A stretch of 64,000 nucleotides of DNA from Microbacterium sp. SY138 (GTDB taxonomy: Bacteria; Actinomycetota; Actinomycetes; Actinomycetales; Microbacteriaceae): assembly GCF_039729145.1 (NCBI RefSeq), contig NZ_CP155793.1:372001-436000 (forward strand). The letters are read 5' to 3'. A program made the position numbers and the translations under genes. The first letter of the stretch is position 1. Each line of letters begins with the position of its first letter. Positions 1-8,294 of this stretch are shown one piece after another. The notes beneath the pieces are model-generated. The model saw only the letters and a list, made by a program, of their open reading frames with translations, was not told the DNA's origin and searched no databases.

Positions 1-1
1 G

Positions 2-703
2 CCCGTGTTCGCGGTCAGCCCACGGGCGGCGGGATCGATCGCAGCCGACTGGATCGACCACGACGGGCTGCCGACCGAGGAGCGCGAGGTACTCGACATC
101 GACGAGGCGTCGATGCGGCGCGCCCGCGTCGACCCCACGCTGTATGGAATGCTCCGGGTGCCGCATCGTTCGGGCCGCACGCAGGCGCGCAAGGCGCCGA
201 CGCCGGTCACCGAAGCGGCCGCGGTCGAGGCCGCGGCCCGCGGGGCCGTCTCCCGCATGCGGCCGGGCGTGCGTTATCTCCTCGGCCCCGGCGGCACGAT
301 CGCCGAGATCACCCGGCAGCTCGGCGTCGAAGGATCGCCACTCGGCGTCGACGTCGTTCTCGACGGTGCCATCCTCGTCCGCGGGGCGAGTGAGCAGGAG
401 CTGCTCGCCCAGATCGCCGAGGGTCCGGCGCAGGCCGTCGTCACCGTCATCGGCGGGCAGGGATTCCTGCTCGGGCGCGGCAATCAACAGCTCTCGGCGT
501 CTGTGCTGCGCGCACTCGGCGACGACCCGCTCCTCGTCGTCGCCCCCGAGCAGAAGCTCATCGACCTGCACGGACGCCCCCTCCTCGTCGACACCGGCGA
601 CCCGGAACTCGATGCGAGACTCGCCGGGCACGTCCGCATCATCACCGGCGTCGGCACCAGCAGCCTCTACGCCGTGAGCGCGCCAGAACTGATCTCCGTC
701 TGA
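2..703 (+). CDS. ATP-NAD kinase / AcoX-like family protein, C-terminal part
   Basis: The reading frame is open from the window edge, so this is probably the 3' portion of a longer gene; members of the family (COG3199) are about 330-380 residues. The visible part carries the family's hallmark blocks: LGPGGTIAEITRQLG, then GGQGFLLGRGNQQLS, then LVDTGDPELD. These resemble the nucleotide/NAD-binding core of polyphosphate/ATP-NAD kinases, but the true substrate in this subfamily is generally unproven. The GTG at base 5 is more likely internal than a real start. The gene ends 48 bp before a co-directional dehydrogenase gene, which may share its transcript. Assignment to family is firm; function is not. 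Confidence 0.8.
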   Translation, partial: PVFAVSPRAAGSIAADWIDHDGLPTEEREVLDIDEASMRRARVDPTLYGMLRVPHRSGRTQARKAPTPVTEAAAVEAAARGAVSRMRPGVRYLLGPGGTIAEITRQLGVEGSPLGVDVVLDGAILVRGASEQELLAQIAEGPAQAVVTVIGGQGFLLGRGNQQLSASVLRALGDDPLLVVAPEQKLIDLHGRPLLVDTGDPELDARLAGHVRIITGVGTSSLYAVSAPELISV

Positions 704-751
704 CCATCTCCTGTCTGACCCCCAGTCTGAACGAACCCGAAAGGACACCCC

Positions 752-1510
752 ATGCGTCTCGAGAACAAGAAGGCAATCGTCACCGGCGGTGCCGGCGGCA
801 TCGGTCGCGCCACGTCGCTCGCGCTCGCCGCCGAGGGCGCGGCGGTCGCCGTCGTCGACCTGAACGCGGATGCGGCCGAAGCCGTCGCGGAGGAGATCCG
901 CGCGACCGGCGGCACGGCCGTCGCGATCGCCGCCGACGTCGCGAGCGAGCCCGACATCGAGCGGGTGATCGCGACCTCCGTGGCCGAGCTCGGCGGCGTG
1001 GACGTCGTCTTCAACAACGCCGGCATCATCCGCCGCACCACTGCGGTCGAGACGACCGTCGAGGAGTGGGACCGCGTCTTCGGCGTGAACGTGCGCTCGA
1101 TCTTCCTGATGTGCAAGCACATCGTTCCGGTCATGGAGGCGGCGGGTGGAGGCTCGATCATCAACACCGGGTCGGGCTGGGGCCTCAAGGGCGGTGGCCA
1201 GGCCATCTCCTACTGCGCCTCGAAGGGCGCGGTCGTGAACATGACGCGCGCGCTCGCGATCGACCACGGTCCCGCCGGCATCCGGGTGAACTCGGTCAAC
1301 CCCGGCGACGTGAACACCGGGATGCTGCGGGAGGAAGCGCGTCAGCTGGCGCAGGACACGAACGCGTTCCTCGCCGAAGCCGCCGATCGCCCGCTGCGCC
1401 GCATGGGCGAGCCGAGCGAGGTCGCACAGGCCGTGGTGTGGCTCGCGAGCGACGACTCCTCGTACGTCACGGGCTCGGCGCTCGTCGTCGACGGCGGGGG
1501 CATCGCCTAG
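752..1510 (+). CDS. SDR family NAD(P)-dependent oxidoreductase
   Basis: A 252-residue classical short-chain dehydrogenase/reductase, a cytoplasmic enzyme that oxidises or reduces alcohol/ketone groups with NAD(P). The glycine-rich cofactor motif TGGAGGIG lies at residues 11-18, NNAG follows strand 4, and the catalytic Ser and YxxxK (SYCASKGA) sit near residues 140-155. An acidic residue after strand 2 (VVDLNAD) suggests an NAD preference. The C-terminal block GSALVVDGGG is typical of FabG/glucose-dehydrogenase-like members. The ATG is preceded by GAAAGGA. The substrate cannot be read from sequence; the neighbouring kinase-like gene suggests a small catabolic unit. Confidence 0.9.
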   Translation: MRLENKKAIVTGGAGGIGRATSLALAAEGAAVAVVDLNADAAEAVAEEIRATGGTAVAIAADVASEPDIERVIATSVAELGGVDVVFNNAGIIRRTTAVETTVEEWDRVFGVNVRSIFLMCKHIVPVMEAAGGGSIINTGSGWGLKGGGQAISYCASKGAVVNMTRALAIDHGPAGIRVNSVNPGDVNTGMLREEARQLAQDTNAFLAEAADRPLRRMGEPSEVAQAVVWLASDDSSYVTGSALVVDGGGIA

Positions 1511-1558
1511 CGAGGTGTCGCCACGGGGGACGTGTGTGCGTCGAGAGCACGGGATCTC

Positions 1559-1621
1559 GCCGAGCGCACGGCTCTTCGGCGTTGATACGCCGTGCGCTCG
1601 GCGACACGCCGTGCACTCGGC
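1559..1621. repeat. Intergenic inverted and direct repeat, three GCCGTGCGCTCGGC-type units
   Basis: GCCGAGCGCACGGC at 1559-1572 is the exact reverse complement of 1589-1602 (14-bp stem, 16-nt loop). A third unit with one mismatch lies at 1608-1621 in the same orientation as the second. It sits in the 173-bp gap between two co-directional SDR genes. It could form a transcription terminator for the first gene, although no T-run follows, or it could be a genome-wide palindromic repeat. Confidence 0.7.
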
Positions 1622-1683
1622 ACCGGGGGCGAGGGCGAGGGCGGCGGGGCGGATGCCCAGGACACTCGCGTAAAATCGGGACA

Positions 1684-3204
1684 ATGACCGACGCCCCCTC
1701 CGACGCTGCACCCGACCTCGGACCGGGCGTCGACTCCGAAGATCTCGCCACCACGCTGCGCGTGCTGCGCGAGCTGCACCGGATCGACAACGAGCACCCC
1801 GATTTCATCGCGGTACGCCAGGCCACCGCGGCGATGTTCAAAGACGTCAAGCGCGTGCGCCGCAAGCAGATCCGCGACGCTATCGCCGAGGCCGACAAGG
1901 CCGTGGTCGCCCGCACCGCCACCGGGGCGCCCGACCGCATCGACGACGAGACCCGCGGCCATGACCTCGCCACGAGCGTGGTCGACGCCCCGATCGCTGG
2001 CGAACTGCTGAAGCCGCGCAACTGCTACATCTGCAAGCAGCCGTACACCGTGGTGGACGCGTTCTACCACCAGCTCTGCCCGGACTGCGCCCGCTTCAGC
2101 CACGGCAAGCGCAACGCCCGCACCGACCTCACCGGCAAGCGCGCCCTGCTCACGGGTGGCCGCGCGAAGATCGGCATGCACATCGCGCTGCGGCTGCTGC
2201 GTGACGGCGCACACACCACGATCACGACCCGCTTCCCGCGCGACGCCGTGCGACGCTTCTCGGCCCTGCCCGACTCGGCCGACTGGCTGCACCGCCTGCG
2301 CGTGGTCGGCATCGACCTGCGCGACCCTGCTCAGGTGATCGGCCTGGCGGACTCGGTCGCCGCTCAGGGCCCGCTCGACATCCTCATCAACAACGCCGCA
2401 CAGACTGTACGCCGCTCGCCGGGTGCTTACTCCCTGTTGGCGGATGCCGAGCTGCAGCCCCTCCCCGACGGACCCCTGCCCGAGATGGAGACCTTCGGGC
2501 ACACGGCCGACCCGCACCCGCAAGCGCTGCAGGCCTCGGTCGATGCGCATCCGCTGCTCTCGGTCGCGGCCCTCGGCGGCACGGTCGCCGAGCAGGGTGG
2601 TCAGGCACTCACGGCCGAAGATCTCGCGCGCCTCGCGATGGCGCCCGGATCGTCGTCGCTCGAGAAGCATGCCGACGGCACCGCGATCGACGCCGGCGGC
2701 CTCGTGCCCGACGTGAACCGCGTCAACAGCTGGGTGCAGTCGATCGAGCAGGTCGATCCGCTCGAGATGCTCGAGGTGCAGCTCGCGAACACGACAGCGC
2801 CGTTCCTGCTGATCAGCCGTCTGCGTGCCTCGATGGCCGCGTCCGATGCGCACCGCAAGTACGTGGTCAACGTCTCGGCGATGGAGGGACAGTTCTCCCG
2901 CCGCTACAAGGGCCCTGGACACCCGCACACGAACATGGCCAAGGCCGCGCTCAACATGCTCACACGCACGAGCGCGGGCGAGATGCTCGAGAAGGACGGC
3001 ATCCTGATGACCGCCGTCGACACCGGCTGGATCACCGACGAGCGTCCGCACTACACGAAGGTGCGCCTCGCCGAGGAGGGCTTCCATGCCCCGCTCGATC
3101 TGGTCGACGGCGCCGCCCGCGTGTACGACCCGATCGTGCGCGGCGAGGCCGGCGAAGACATCCACGGCGTGTTCCTGAAGGACTACGAGCCCAGCCCCTG
3201 GTGA
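1684..3204 (+). CDS. Zinc-ribbon-containing atypical SDR oxidoreductase
   Basis: A 506-residue protein combining an alpha-helical N-terminus, a four-cysteine ribbon (C114-x2-C117 and C132-x2-C135) and a Rossmann dehydrogenase domain. The cofactor loop reads LLTGGRAKIGMHIALRLL and NNAAQTVRR follows in the NNAG position. Where the catalytic Tyr of YxxxK would fall, the sequence reads HPHTNMAK, so Thr appears to take the Tyr position while the Lys is kept. A roughly 90-residue insertion after the NNA motif is also unusual. The ATG at 1684 was chosen because the reading frame upstream of it runs through the previous gene and the repeat. Its function is unknown; an NAD(P)-binding enzyme or sensor is likely. 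Confidence 0.8.
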   Translation: MTDAPSDAAPDLGPGVDSEDLATTLRVLRELHRIDNEHPDFIAVRQATAAMFKDVKRVRRKQIRDAIAEADKAVVARTATGAPDRIDDETRGHDLATSVVDAPIAGELLKPRNCYICKQPYTVVDAFYHQLCPDCARFSHGKRNARTDLTGKRALLTGGRAKIGMHIALRLLRDGAHTTITTRFPRDAVRRFSALPDSADWLHRLRVVGIDLRDPAQVIGLADSVAAQGPLDILINNAAQTVRRSPGAYSLLADAELQPLPDGPLPEMETFGHTADPHPQALQASVDAHPLLSVAALGGTVAEQGGQALTAEDLARLAMAPGSSSLEKHADGTAIDAGGLVPDVNRVNSWVQSIEQVDPLEMLEVQLANTTAPFLLISRLRASMAASDAHRKYVVNVSAMEGQFSRRYKGPGHPHTNMAKAALNMLTRTSAGEMLEKDGILMTAVDTGWITDERPHYTKVRLAEEGFHAPLDLVDGAARVYDPIVRGEAGEDIHGVFLKDYEPSPW

Positions 3205-3238
3205 CGGGTGTGGGGCTTCCACCTGCATGAGGAGACCC

Positions 3239-3278
3239 CGGATGCATGAGGGTTACTCGGTGTGTTCGCATGCATCCG
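3239..3278. terminator. Inverted repeat between convergent genes, probable bidirectional terminator
   Basis: CGGATGCATG at 3239-3248 pairs exactly with CATGCATCCG at 3269-3278 across a 20-nt loop. It lies between the convergent SDR and HxlR genes, where a shared terminator is expected. There is no T-run, so the assignment is tentative. Confidence 0.4.
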
Positions 3279-3315
3279 TTGATCGGTCATGCGGGTGGCA
3301 GACGGATGAAACGTC

Positions 3316-3654
3316 TTAGTGGGCGCGCGCGGCGAGATTCGCCGAGGCCCACTGCCCGAGTTGGTTCAGGATCGGCAGGAGTCCTTCCCCTGCGGGCGTG
3401 AGTGCGTACGACACGGTCACAGGCGGGCCGGCGTCGACCGTGCGGGCCACGAGTCCGGCCTCGGCGAGTTCGGCGAGGCGGTCGGAGAGCACGGTGTCGC
3501 TGATTCCGGCGACGGCCCGACGCAGAGCGACGAAGGTCGATGGCCCCCCGCCGAGCGACGACACGATCATGCCGTTCCACCGCTTTCCGAGCACGCTGAA
3601 GGCGAGTGTGACGGCAACGTCGCACACCTGACGCTCTTCGTCGACCTCGGCCAT
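3316..3654 (-). CDS. HxlR-family transcriptional regulator
   Basis: A 112-residue winged-helix regulator of the HxlR/MarR-like type. It has the family signature: a cysteine near the N-terminus (QVCDVAVTLAF), then LGKRWNGMIVSSL, the recognition region ISDTVLSDRLAELAEAGLV and the wing VSYALTPAGEGLLPIL. HxlR proteins usually repress an adjacent redox gene and respond to electrophiles or quinones. This gene is divergent from an FMN azoreductase with a 76-bp shared promoter, the classic arrangement for a sensor and its detoxifying target. The start is supported by family length. Confidence 0.9.
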   Translation of the reverse strand: MAEVDEERQVCDVAVTLAFSVLGKRWNGMIVSSLGGGPSTFVALRRAVAGISDTVLSDRLAELAEAGLVARTVDAGPPVTVSYALTPAGEGLLPILNQLGQWASANLAARAH

Positions 3655-3687
3655 GCCCTCATCCTATCGTGCTACGTTAATCACTGC

Positions 3688-3706
3688 CGCTAAGAAAAAC
3701 CTAGCG
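3688..3706. promoter_or_regulatory. Candidate HxlR operator
   Basis: CGCTAAG-AAAAA-CCTAGCG is an imperfect inverted repeat (7-bp arms, one mismatch, 5-nt spacer) midway between the divergent hxlR-like and azoreductase starts. Position and symmetry suit an operator for the adjacent regulator; no motif for this regulator is known to me. Confidence 0.4.
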
Positions 3707-3730
3707 ACTACGAAAACGAGAGGTAGGCCC

Positions 3731-4387
3731 ATGTCCCTGTTCCGCCTGGATGCCAGCATCCTTCCCGCGTCGTCCGCCAGCCGAGCGCTCGCCGACCTCG
3801 TCGAGGCCGAGTGGACCGCGTCCCACCCCGACTCCACGGTCACCCGCCGCGACCTGGCGAGCGACCCGGTGCCCGCGACCGCCTGGGCGGATGCCGTGAC
3901 CGGCGGCTTCGTCGACGCGGCCCAGCGCACTCCCGCGCAGAACGATGCCCGCGCTCTCGCCTCGCAGTTCGCCGATGAGCTGATCGGCGCCGACGCGCTC
4001 CTGTTCGCGGTGCCGCTGTACAACTACGGCGTCTCGCAGCACTTCAAGACCTGGTTCGACCTGGCCTACACCGACGCGCGCATCGACCCGACCGGCACTG
4101 CGCTGAACGGCAAGCCCGCCACGCTGGTCACCGTGCTCGGCGGCAACTACGCGGCCGGCTCGCCCAAGGAGGGCTGGGACCACTCGACCGGGTGGCTGCG
4201 CCGCGTACTCGAAGACGTCTGGGGCCTCGACCTGCGCGTCGTGCAGCGTCCGTTCACCCTGGTCGGCGTGAACCCGGCCCTCGACGCCTTCGCCGACACG
4301 GCGCGCGAGCTCAAGGAGAACGCCGAGGCCGACGCTCGCACCTACGGCCGCGAGCTCGCCGCGACGCGCGACCCCCGAGTGGCCTGA
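3731..4387 (+). CDS. azoR: FMN-dependent NADH-azoreductase / NAD(P)H dehydrogenase
   Basis: A 218-residue flavodoxin-fold oxidoreductase of the AzoR family, which reduces quinones and azo compounds with NAD(P)H through bound FMN in the cytosol. The start region carries the FMN-phosphate-binding pattern (DASILPASSASRALADL), and the family block PLYNYGVSQHFKTWFDLAYT is present, followed by a glycine-rich loop VLGGNYAAGSPKEGW. The ATG at 3731 follows GAGAGGTAGG, a better ribosome site than the upstream alternatives and the one giving the usual family length. It is probably controlled by the divergent HxlR regulator. The exact physiological acceptor is not visible. Confidence 0.87.
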   Translation: MSLFRLDASILPASSASRALADLVEAEWTASHPDSTVTRRDLASDPVPATAWADAVTGGFVDAAQRTPAQNDARALASQFADELIGADALLFAVPLYNYGVSQHFKTWFDLAYTDARIDPTGTALNGKPATLVTVLGGNYAAGSPKEGWDHSTGWLRRVLEDVWGLDLRVVQRPFTLVGVNPALDAFADTARELKENAEADARTYGRELAATRDPRVA

Positions 4388-4652
4388 GTCGAGCGGCATC
4401 CGGTTCGTCTTCGGCGTCGCGTCGGGTATCTGGTTCGGGTATTTGGTCGGGCGTCCGGTTCACCCGTCGGAAGGATGCACGGATGCAGGGCGGGAGACCG
4501 CCTTCCGGCCCGACATCCGTGAAATCCTCCGACATCTGAACCGGGCGGACGTGAGGGCCTCGGCCGAGGGGACGTGAACCGGGGTGGACCCGAGGGGCAC
4601 CGGACCCGGGACGTGAACGGGAGGGCGTGAACCACGACCGACCGGCGTGCGG
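4388..4652. other. Gene-free gap between convergent genes
   Basis: This 265-bp gap separates the azoreductase from the sensor kinase. It holds imperfect short repeats around ACGTGAACCGGG (about 4550-4640) and a 12-bp palindrome, CCTCGGCCGAGG. I see no convincing ORF, RNA gene or terminator with a T-run. Confidence 0.5.
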
Positions 4653-5753
4653 TCAGGCGGGAGGCTCCACCGGGTAGGGATGCGGGAGCCACACCGTCAC
4701 GATCAGGCCGCCGTCCTTGCGCGGGGTGAGCACCAGAGTGCCGCCGTGCGCCTGGGTGATGCGGTCGACGATCGCGAGGCCGAGCCCCGCTCCGGCATGA
4801 TCGTCGCTGCGGGTGCGCTCGGCTCCGCGCTGGAATGGTTCGACGAGCGTCGCCACGCGGTGGGCGGGGAGCACCTCGCCGGTGTTCTCTACGACCAGCG
4901 CGACCGCATGGGGCATCGAGTGGGTGCGCACGGCGACGGCTCCGCCGGACGGCAGGTTGTGCACGATCGCGTTGAGCACGAGGTTCGTCACCAGCTGCGG
5001 CAGGAGGGCGGCGGAGCCGAGCACCGGTGCCGGTACGCCGCCCACCTCCACGGCGACACCGCGGCGATCCGCGAGGGGCACCAGCGCCTCGACTGCTCCC
5101 TCCGCGAGGAGCGACAGATCGACGATCTCGCGGGTGAACGTTCGTCGGTCCGCCCGGCTGAGCAGCAGCAGTGCCTCGGTGAGGTCGATCGCGCGGGTGT
5201 TGACCTGTTGCAGGCGTGAGATCAGCTCGTCGACGTCGCGCTCCGGGTCGTCGTGCGCGACCTCGAGCAGCGTCTGCGAGATCGCGAGAGGTGTGCGCAG
5301 TTCGTGCGAGGCGTTGGCGGCGAATCGCTGCTGTTCCGCGACGTGCGCCTCGAGCTGTTCGAGCATCGAGTCGAAGACGTCGGCGAGGTCGCGGAACTCG
5401 TCGCGGGGGCCGGGGAGAGCGATCCGATGGGAGAGCGATCCCTGCGCGGCCAGCCGCGCCGCGTCGCCGATGCGCTCCAGCGGCGCCAGCATCCGTCCGG
5501 CGAGCAGCCATCCGCCCCCCAGGCCCAGGGCGAGCAGCACGACCATGACGGTGGAGGCGACCGGCACGAAAGCCCGGATCAGGTCGGAGCGGTTCGGCAC
5601 GCGGACCTCGAAGTACGGGATCTGCACGTCCGGCACGTACCGCAGCAGATACAGAGCCACGGCGGCGAGAAGCAGGAGTCCCGACACCAGCACGATCCCC
5701 GCATAGCTGAGGGTGAGCTTGAGGCGGGCGCTCATCCCGCGGCGTCTACGCAT
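4653..5753 (-). CDS. Sensor histidine kinase, VanS-like
   Basis: A 366-residue membrane kinase of a two-component system. Two transmembrane segments (about 15-38 and 62-88) bracket a short extracytoplasmic loop of some 25 residues. A HAMP-like linker (LAPLERIGDAARLAAQGSL) follows, then the phosphoacceptor block FAANASHELRTP with His150, an N-box (LVTNLVLNAIVHN) and G-boxes (GAGLGLAIVDRI). The short sensor loop is like that of VanS/CpxA-type kinases that sense envelope signals within or near the membrane. Its first codons overlap the regulator's 3' end by 8 bp, so the pair is translationally coupled. The divergent wall-modification operon is the likely target. Confidence 0.88.
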   Translation of the reverse strand: MRRRRGMSARLKLTLSYAGIVLVSGLLLLAAVALYLLRYVPDVQIPYFEVRVPNRSDLIRAFVPVASTVMVVLLALGLGGGWLLAGRMLAPLERIGDAARLAAQGSLSHRIALPGPRDEFRDLADVFDSMLEQLEAHVAEQQRFAANASHELRTPLAISQTLLEVAHDDPERDVDELISRLQQVNTRAIDLTEALLLLSRADRRTFTREIVDLSLLAEGAVEALVPLADRRGVAVEVGGVPAPVLGSAALLPQLVTNLVLNAIVHNLPSGGAVAVRTHSMPHAVALVVENTGEVLPAHRVATLVEPFQRGAERTRSDDHAGAGLGLAIVDRITQAHGGTLVLTPRKDGGLIVTVWLPHPYPVEPPA

Positions 5754-6417
5754 CGGCGTCCGTCCCGATCCGGTATCCGACGCCGGGCACCGTCAAGATC
5801 AGCCACGGCTCGCCCAGGCGCTTGCGCAGCGACGACACCGTGATGCGCACCGCGTTGGTGAACGGGTCGGCATTCTCGTCCCAGGCGCGCTCCAGCAGCT
5901 CCTCGGCGCTGACAACTCCGCCATCGGCGTCGACCAGCACCTCCAACACCGCGAACTGCTTGCGCGTCAGTGCGACGTAGCGGTCGTCGCGGTACACCTC
6001 GCGACGGAAGGGGTCGAGGCGCAGCCCTGCGACCTCGAGCACGGGCGGCCGGCTGCGCTGACGGCGACGGTCGAGGGCGCGCAGTCGCAGGACGAGTTCG
6101 CGCAGCTCGAACGGCTTGGTGAGGTAGTCGTCCGCGCCGATCTCGAAGCCGGTCGCCTTGTCATCGAGGCGGTCGGCGGCGGTCAGCATCAGGATCGGGA
6201 TGCCGCTGCCGGAGGCCACGATCCACCGGGCGATGTCGTCGCCGGAAGGGCCGGGAACGTCGCGGTCGAGCACGGCGAGGTCGTAGGAGTTGATGCTCAG
6301 CAGTTCGAGCGCGGTGTCGCCGTCGCCCGCGATATCGGCGGCGATCGCCTCCAGTCGCAGTCCGTCACGTACCGCCTCGGCGAGGTAGGGCTCGTCCTCG
6401 ACGATCAGTACACGCAT
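5746..6417 (-). CDS. OmpR/PhoB-family response regulator, VanR-like
   Basis: A 223-residue two-domain regulator. The receiver domain has the acidic pair VEDE near residues 6-9, the phosphoacceptor D51 in LDRDVPG and the conserved Lys in LTKPFE. The C-terminal winged helix includes VALTRKQFAVLEVLV and ITVSSLRKRLG. I chose the ATG at 6417 because the receiver fold starts there (MRVLIVEDE); further upstream the frame would run through the promoter region. It is the partner of the kinase that overlaps its 3' end. The 87-bp divergent spacer to the carboxypeptidase gene is where it most likely binds. Confidence 0.9.
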   Translation of the reverse strand: MRVLIVEDEPYLAEAVRDGLRLEAIAADIAGDGDTALELLSINSYDLAVLDRDVPGPSGDDIARWIVASGSGIPILMLTAADRLDDKATGFEIGADDYLTKPFELRELVLRLRALDRRRQRSRPPVLEVAGLRLDPFRREVYRDDRYVALTRKQFAVLEVLVDADGGVVSAEELLERAWDENADPFTNAVRITVSSLRKRLGEPWLILTVPGVGYRIGTDADA

Positions 6418-6504
6418 GGCTGCGATCCTACGCACTGCGGTATATCGCGAGCATATGCAAAAGCGCATACGCCCCGGCAACCGGCCCCCTTCTTCACTGG
6501 GAGC
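6418..6504. promoter_or_regulatory. Divergent promoter region of the vanRS-like and vanY-like operons
   Basis: An 87-bp spacer between the regulator and carboxypeptidase starts. It contains the palindrome GCATATGC at 6451-6458, followed after AAAA by a related GCGCATACG at 6463-6471. These paired elements are candidate binding sites for the response regulator. No clean -35/-10 pair was assigned. Confidence 0.4.
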
Positions 6505-7173
6505 ATGAACACCCGCACCATCCCCCATCCACCGCGAGTGCGTCGCCGTCGCCGTGTCGTCGTCACGCTGATAGCGATCGCTGCGGCCGTGATCCTCGCG
6601 TTCGCGGTGCAGCAGTCGCTGTCCGCGGCATTCGCCGATGCGGCGCACACGATCCCCTCGCCCGCCCCGACGCCCGTTCCGACCGGGGGATCCGCCGGCT
6701 CGGTGGTCGCCCCGACCGAGGCCGACGGTGTGATCCTCGACGATGACAAGCCCACGGTCTTCGAGGTCGACAGGGTCGCCGTCGGCAACCTCGACCCCGC
6801 TCTGCTCGCGGCGCTGCAGCGCGCCGCGTCCGACGCCGAGGCCGACGGGGTGACCATCCGTGTGAACAGCGGATGGCGTTCTCCCGCGTTGCAGGAGTGG
6901 ATGCTGCAGGATGCCATCGTCCAGTACGGATCAGAAGAAGAGGCGCGCCGCTGGGTGGCCACCCCCGAGACCTCGGAGCACGTGACGGGCGATGCGGTCG
7001 ACCTCGGACCGTGGTCGGCGCTCGACTGGCTCGCCCAGCGCGGCTCGCGCTACGGCCTCTGCCAGATCTACGCGAACGAGTCGTGGCACTACGAGCTGCG
7101 TCCCGACGCCGTCGACGACGGATGCCCCGAGATGCTCGCCGACCCGACCGCCGACCCGAGGACGAAGCGATGA
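6505..7173 (+). CDS. vanY: VanY-type D-alanyl-D-alanine carboxypeptidase (M15 family), membrane-anchored
   Basis: A 222-residue exported zinc peptidase that would remove the terminal D-Ala from peptidoglycan stem peptides outside the membrane. An Arg-rich N-terminus and one transmembrane anchor (about 18-37) are followed by a Pro/Gly-rich linker. The M15 zinc motif SxHxxGxAxD is complete (S157, H159, G162, D166), and E192-x-x-H195 in ESWHYE supplies the catalytic Glu and third zinc ligand. It starts 87 bp from the divergent response regulator and its stop overlaps the racemase start (ATGA), so it heads a four-gene operon. Removal of D-Ala-ending stems is the role of VanY in glycopeptide resistance; here that role is inferred. 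Confidence 0.9.
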   Translation: MNTRTIPHPPRVRRRRRVVVTLIAIAAAVILAFAVQQSLSAAFADAAHTIPSPAPTPVPTGGSAGSVVAPTEADGVILDDDKPTVFEVDRVAVGNLDPALLAALQRAASDAEADGVTIRVNSGWRSPALQEWMLQDAIVQYGSEEEARRWVATPETSEHVTGDAVDLGPWSALDWLAQRGSRYGLCQIYANESWHYELRPDAVDDGCPEMLADPTADPRTKR

Positions 7174-8294
7174 CCACCCTTCTCGCCACCGAGCGCACCA
7201 CGTACTCGCGTCTGCACGCGCCGACGCTCCACACCCTTCCCGGTGCCGTCGCCGAGAACCTGCGCCGTGTGCAGGCCGTGACCGCCGTGCCGATCATGGC
7301 CGTGGTGAAGGCCGACGGCTATGGGCACGGGGCCGTCGTCGTGGCCAGGGCCGCGGTCGCCGCCGGAGCCGGATGGCTGGGAGTGACCGATGTCGCCGAT
7401 GCGGTCGCGCTCCGCGATGCTGGGCTCGATGTGCCGATCCTCTCCTGGTTGAACCCGTCAGGTGTCGACGCGGACGTCGCCGCGGAGCACCGCATCGACA
7501 TCGCCGTCGGTTCGGTCGAAGAGCTGCGCCAACTGACCGCCGATGCCGGGGATCCGGTACGCGTGCACCTGCATCTCGACACCGGCATGGCGCGGGGAGG
7601 GTGCCCTCTCGACGACTGGTCCGAGCTGTTCCGGCTGGCGCGTACCGGGCGGGGCAGGGTCGAGATCACGGGGGTCATGGGGCATCTGCCGCGCGCCGAT
7701 GAGGCCGACCCGGCGGCGAACGCGGCAGCGGTGCTCCGGATGCGACAGGGGCGCGACGCCGTGCTGCGCGCAGGACTCGGCCCCGTACTCGTGCATCTCG
7801 CCGCGACGTCCGGAGCGCTGACCGACCCGGCGACCCATTTCGGCATGGTGCGGATCGGGGCGGGACTCGTCGGGATCGACCCGTCGGAGACGACCGCGCT
7901 GGTGGGGGCCGCGCGCTGGACGGCACCGGTCGTGCACAGCGTGCGCGTGCCGGAAGGAACCGCGGTCGGTTACGGAGGCGGGGCGGTGACCGATCGGGAG
8001 ACGCACCTGGCCGTCGTCGGCGTCGGGTACGCCGACGGCATCCCGCGGGAACGGGAAGCGGGCGCCGGCGTGGAGATCGACGGGGTGAGGTATCCGCTCG
8101 TCGGGAGGGTGTCCATGGATCAGATCGTGATCGACACCGGCGCCGTGCGGTTCCCCCGGGGCACGATCGCAACCGTGTTCGGACCCGAAGGGGGAGCCGT
8201 GCCGTCGGTGCAGGAGTGGGCGCGGTGGGCGGGAACCATCCCGCACACGATCGTCACCGGAATCGGGCCGCGAGTGCAGAGGAGTGTCGCATGA
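7170..8294 (+). CDS. alr: PLP-dependent alanine/serine racemase
   Basis: A 374-residue fold-III racemase that makes a D-amino acid for the peptidoglycan stem. The PLP lysine is K47 in VVKADGYGHG, and the opposite catalytic Tyr is Y287 in GYADGIPR. GRVSMDQ and the C-terminal RV-R block are present. Where alanine racemases have a conserved Tyr (Tyr354 in the Geobacillus enzyme, within TINYE), this protein has His359 in TIPHTIV. VanT serine racemases are reported to have Asn there, so serine racemisation is possible. Start and stop overlap both neighbours by 4 bp. Because the gene sits between a VanY-like and a ligase gene, it is likely a pathway-specific racemase and not the housekeeping copy. 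Confidence 0.88.
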   Translation: MTTLLATERTTYSRLHAPTLHTLPGAVAENLRRVQAVTAVPIMAVVKADGYGHGAVVVARAAVAAGAGWLGVTDVADAVALRDAGLDVPILSWLNPSGVDADVAAEHRIDIAVGSVEELRQLTADAGDPVRVHLHLDTGMARGGCPLDDWSELFRLARTGRGRVEITGVMGHLPRADEADPAANAAAVLRMRQGRDAVLRAGLGPVLVHLAATSGALTDPATHFGMVRIGAGLVGIDPSETTALVGAARWTAPVVHSVRVPEGTAVGYGGGAVTDRETHLAVVGVGYADGIPREREAGAGVEIDGVRYPLVGRVSMDQIVIDTGAVRFPRGTIATVFGPEGGAVPSVQEWARWAGTIPHTIVTGIGPRVQRSVA

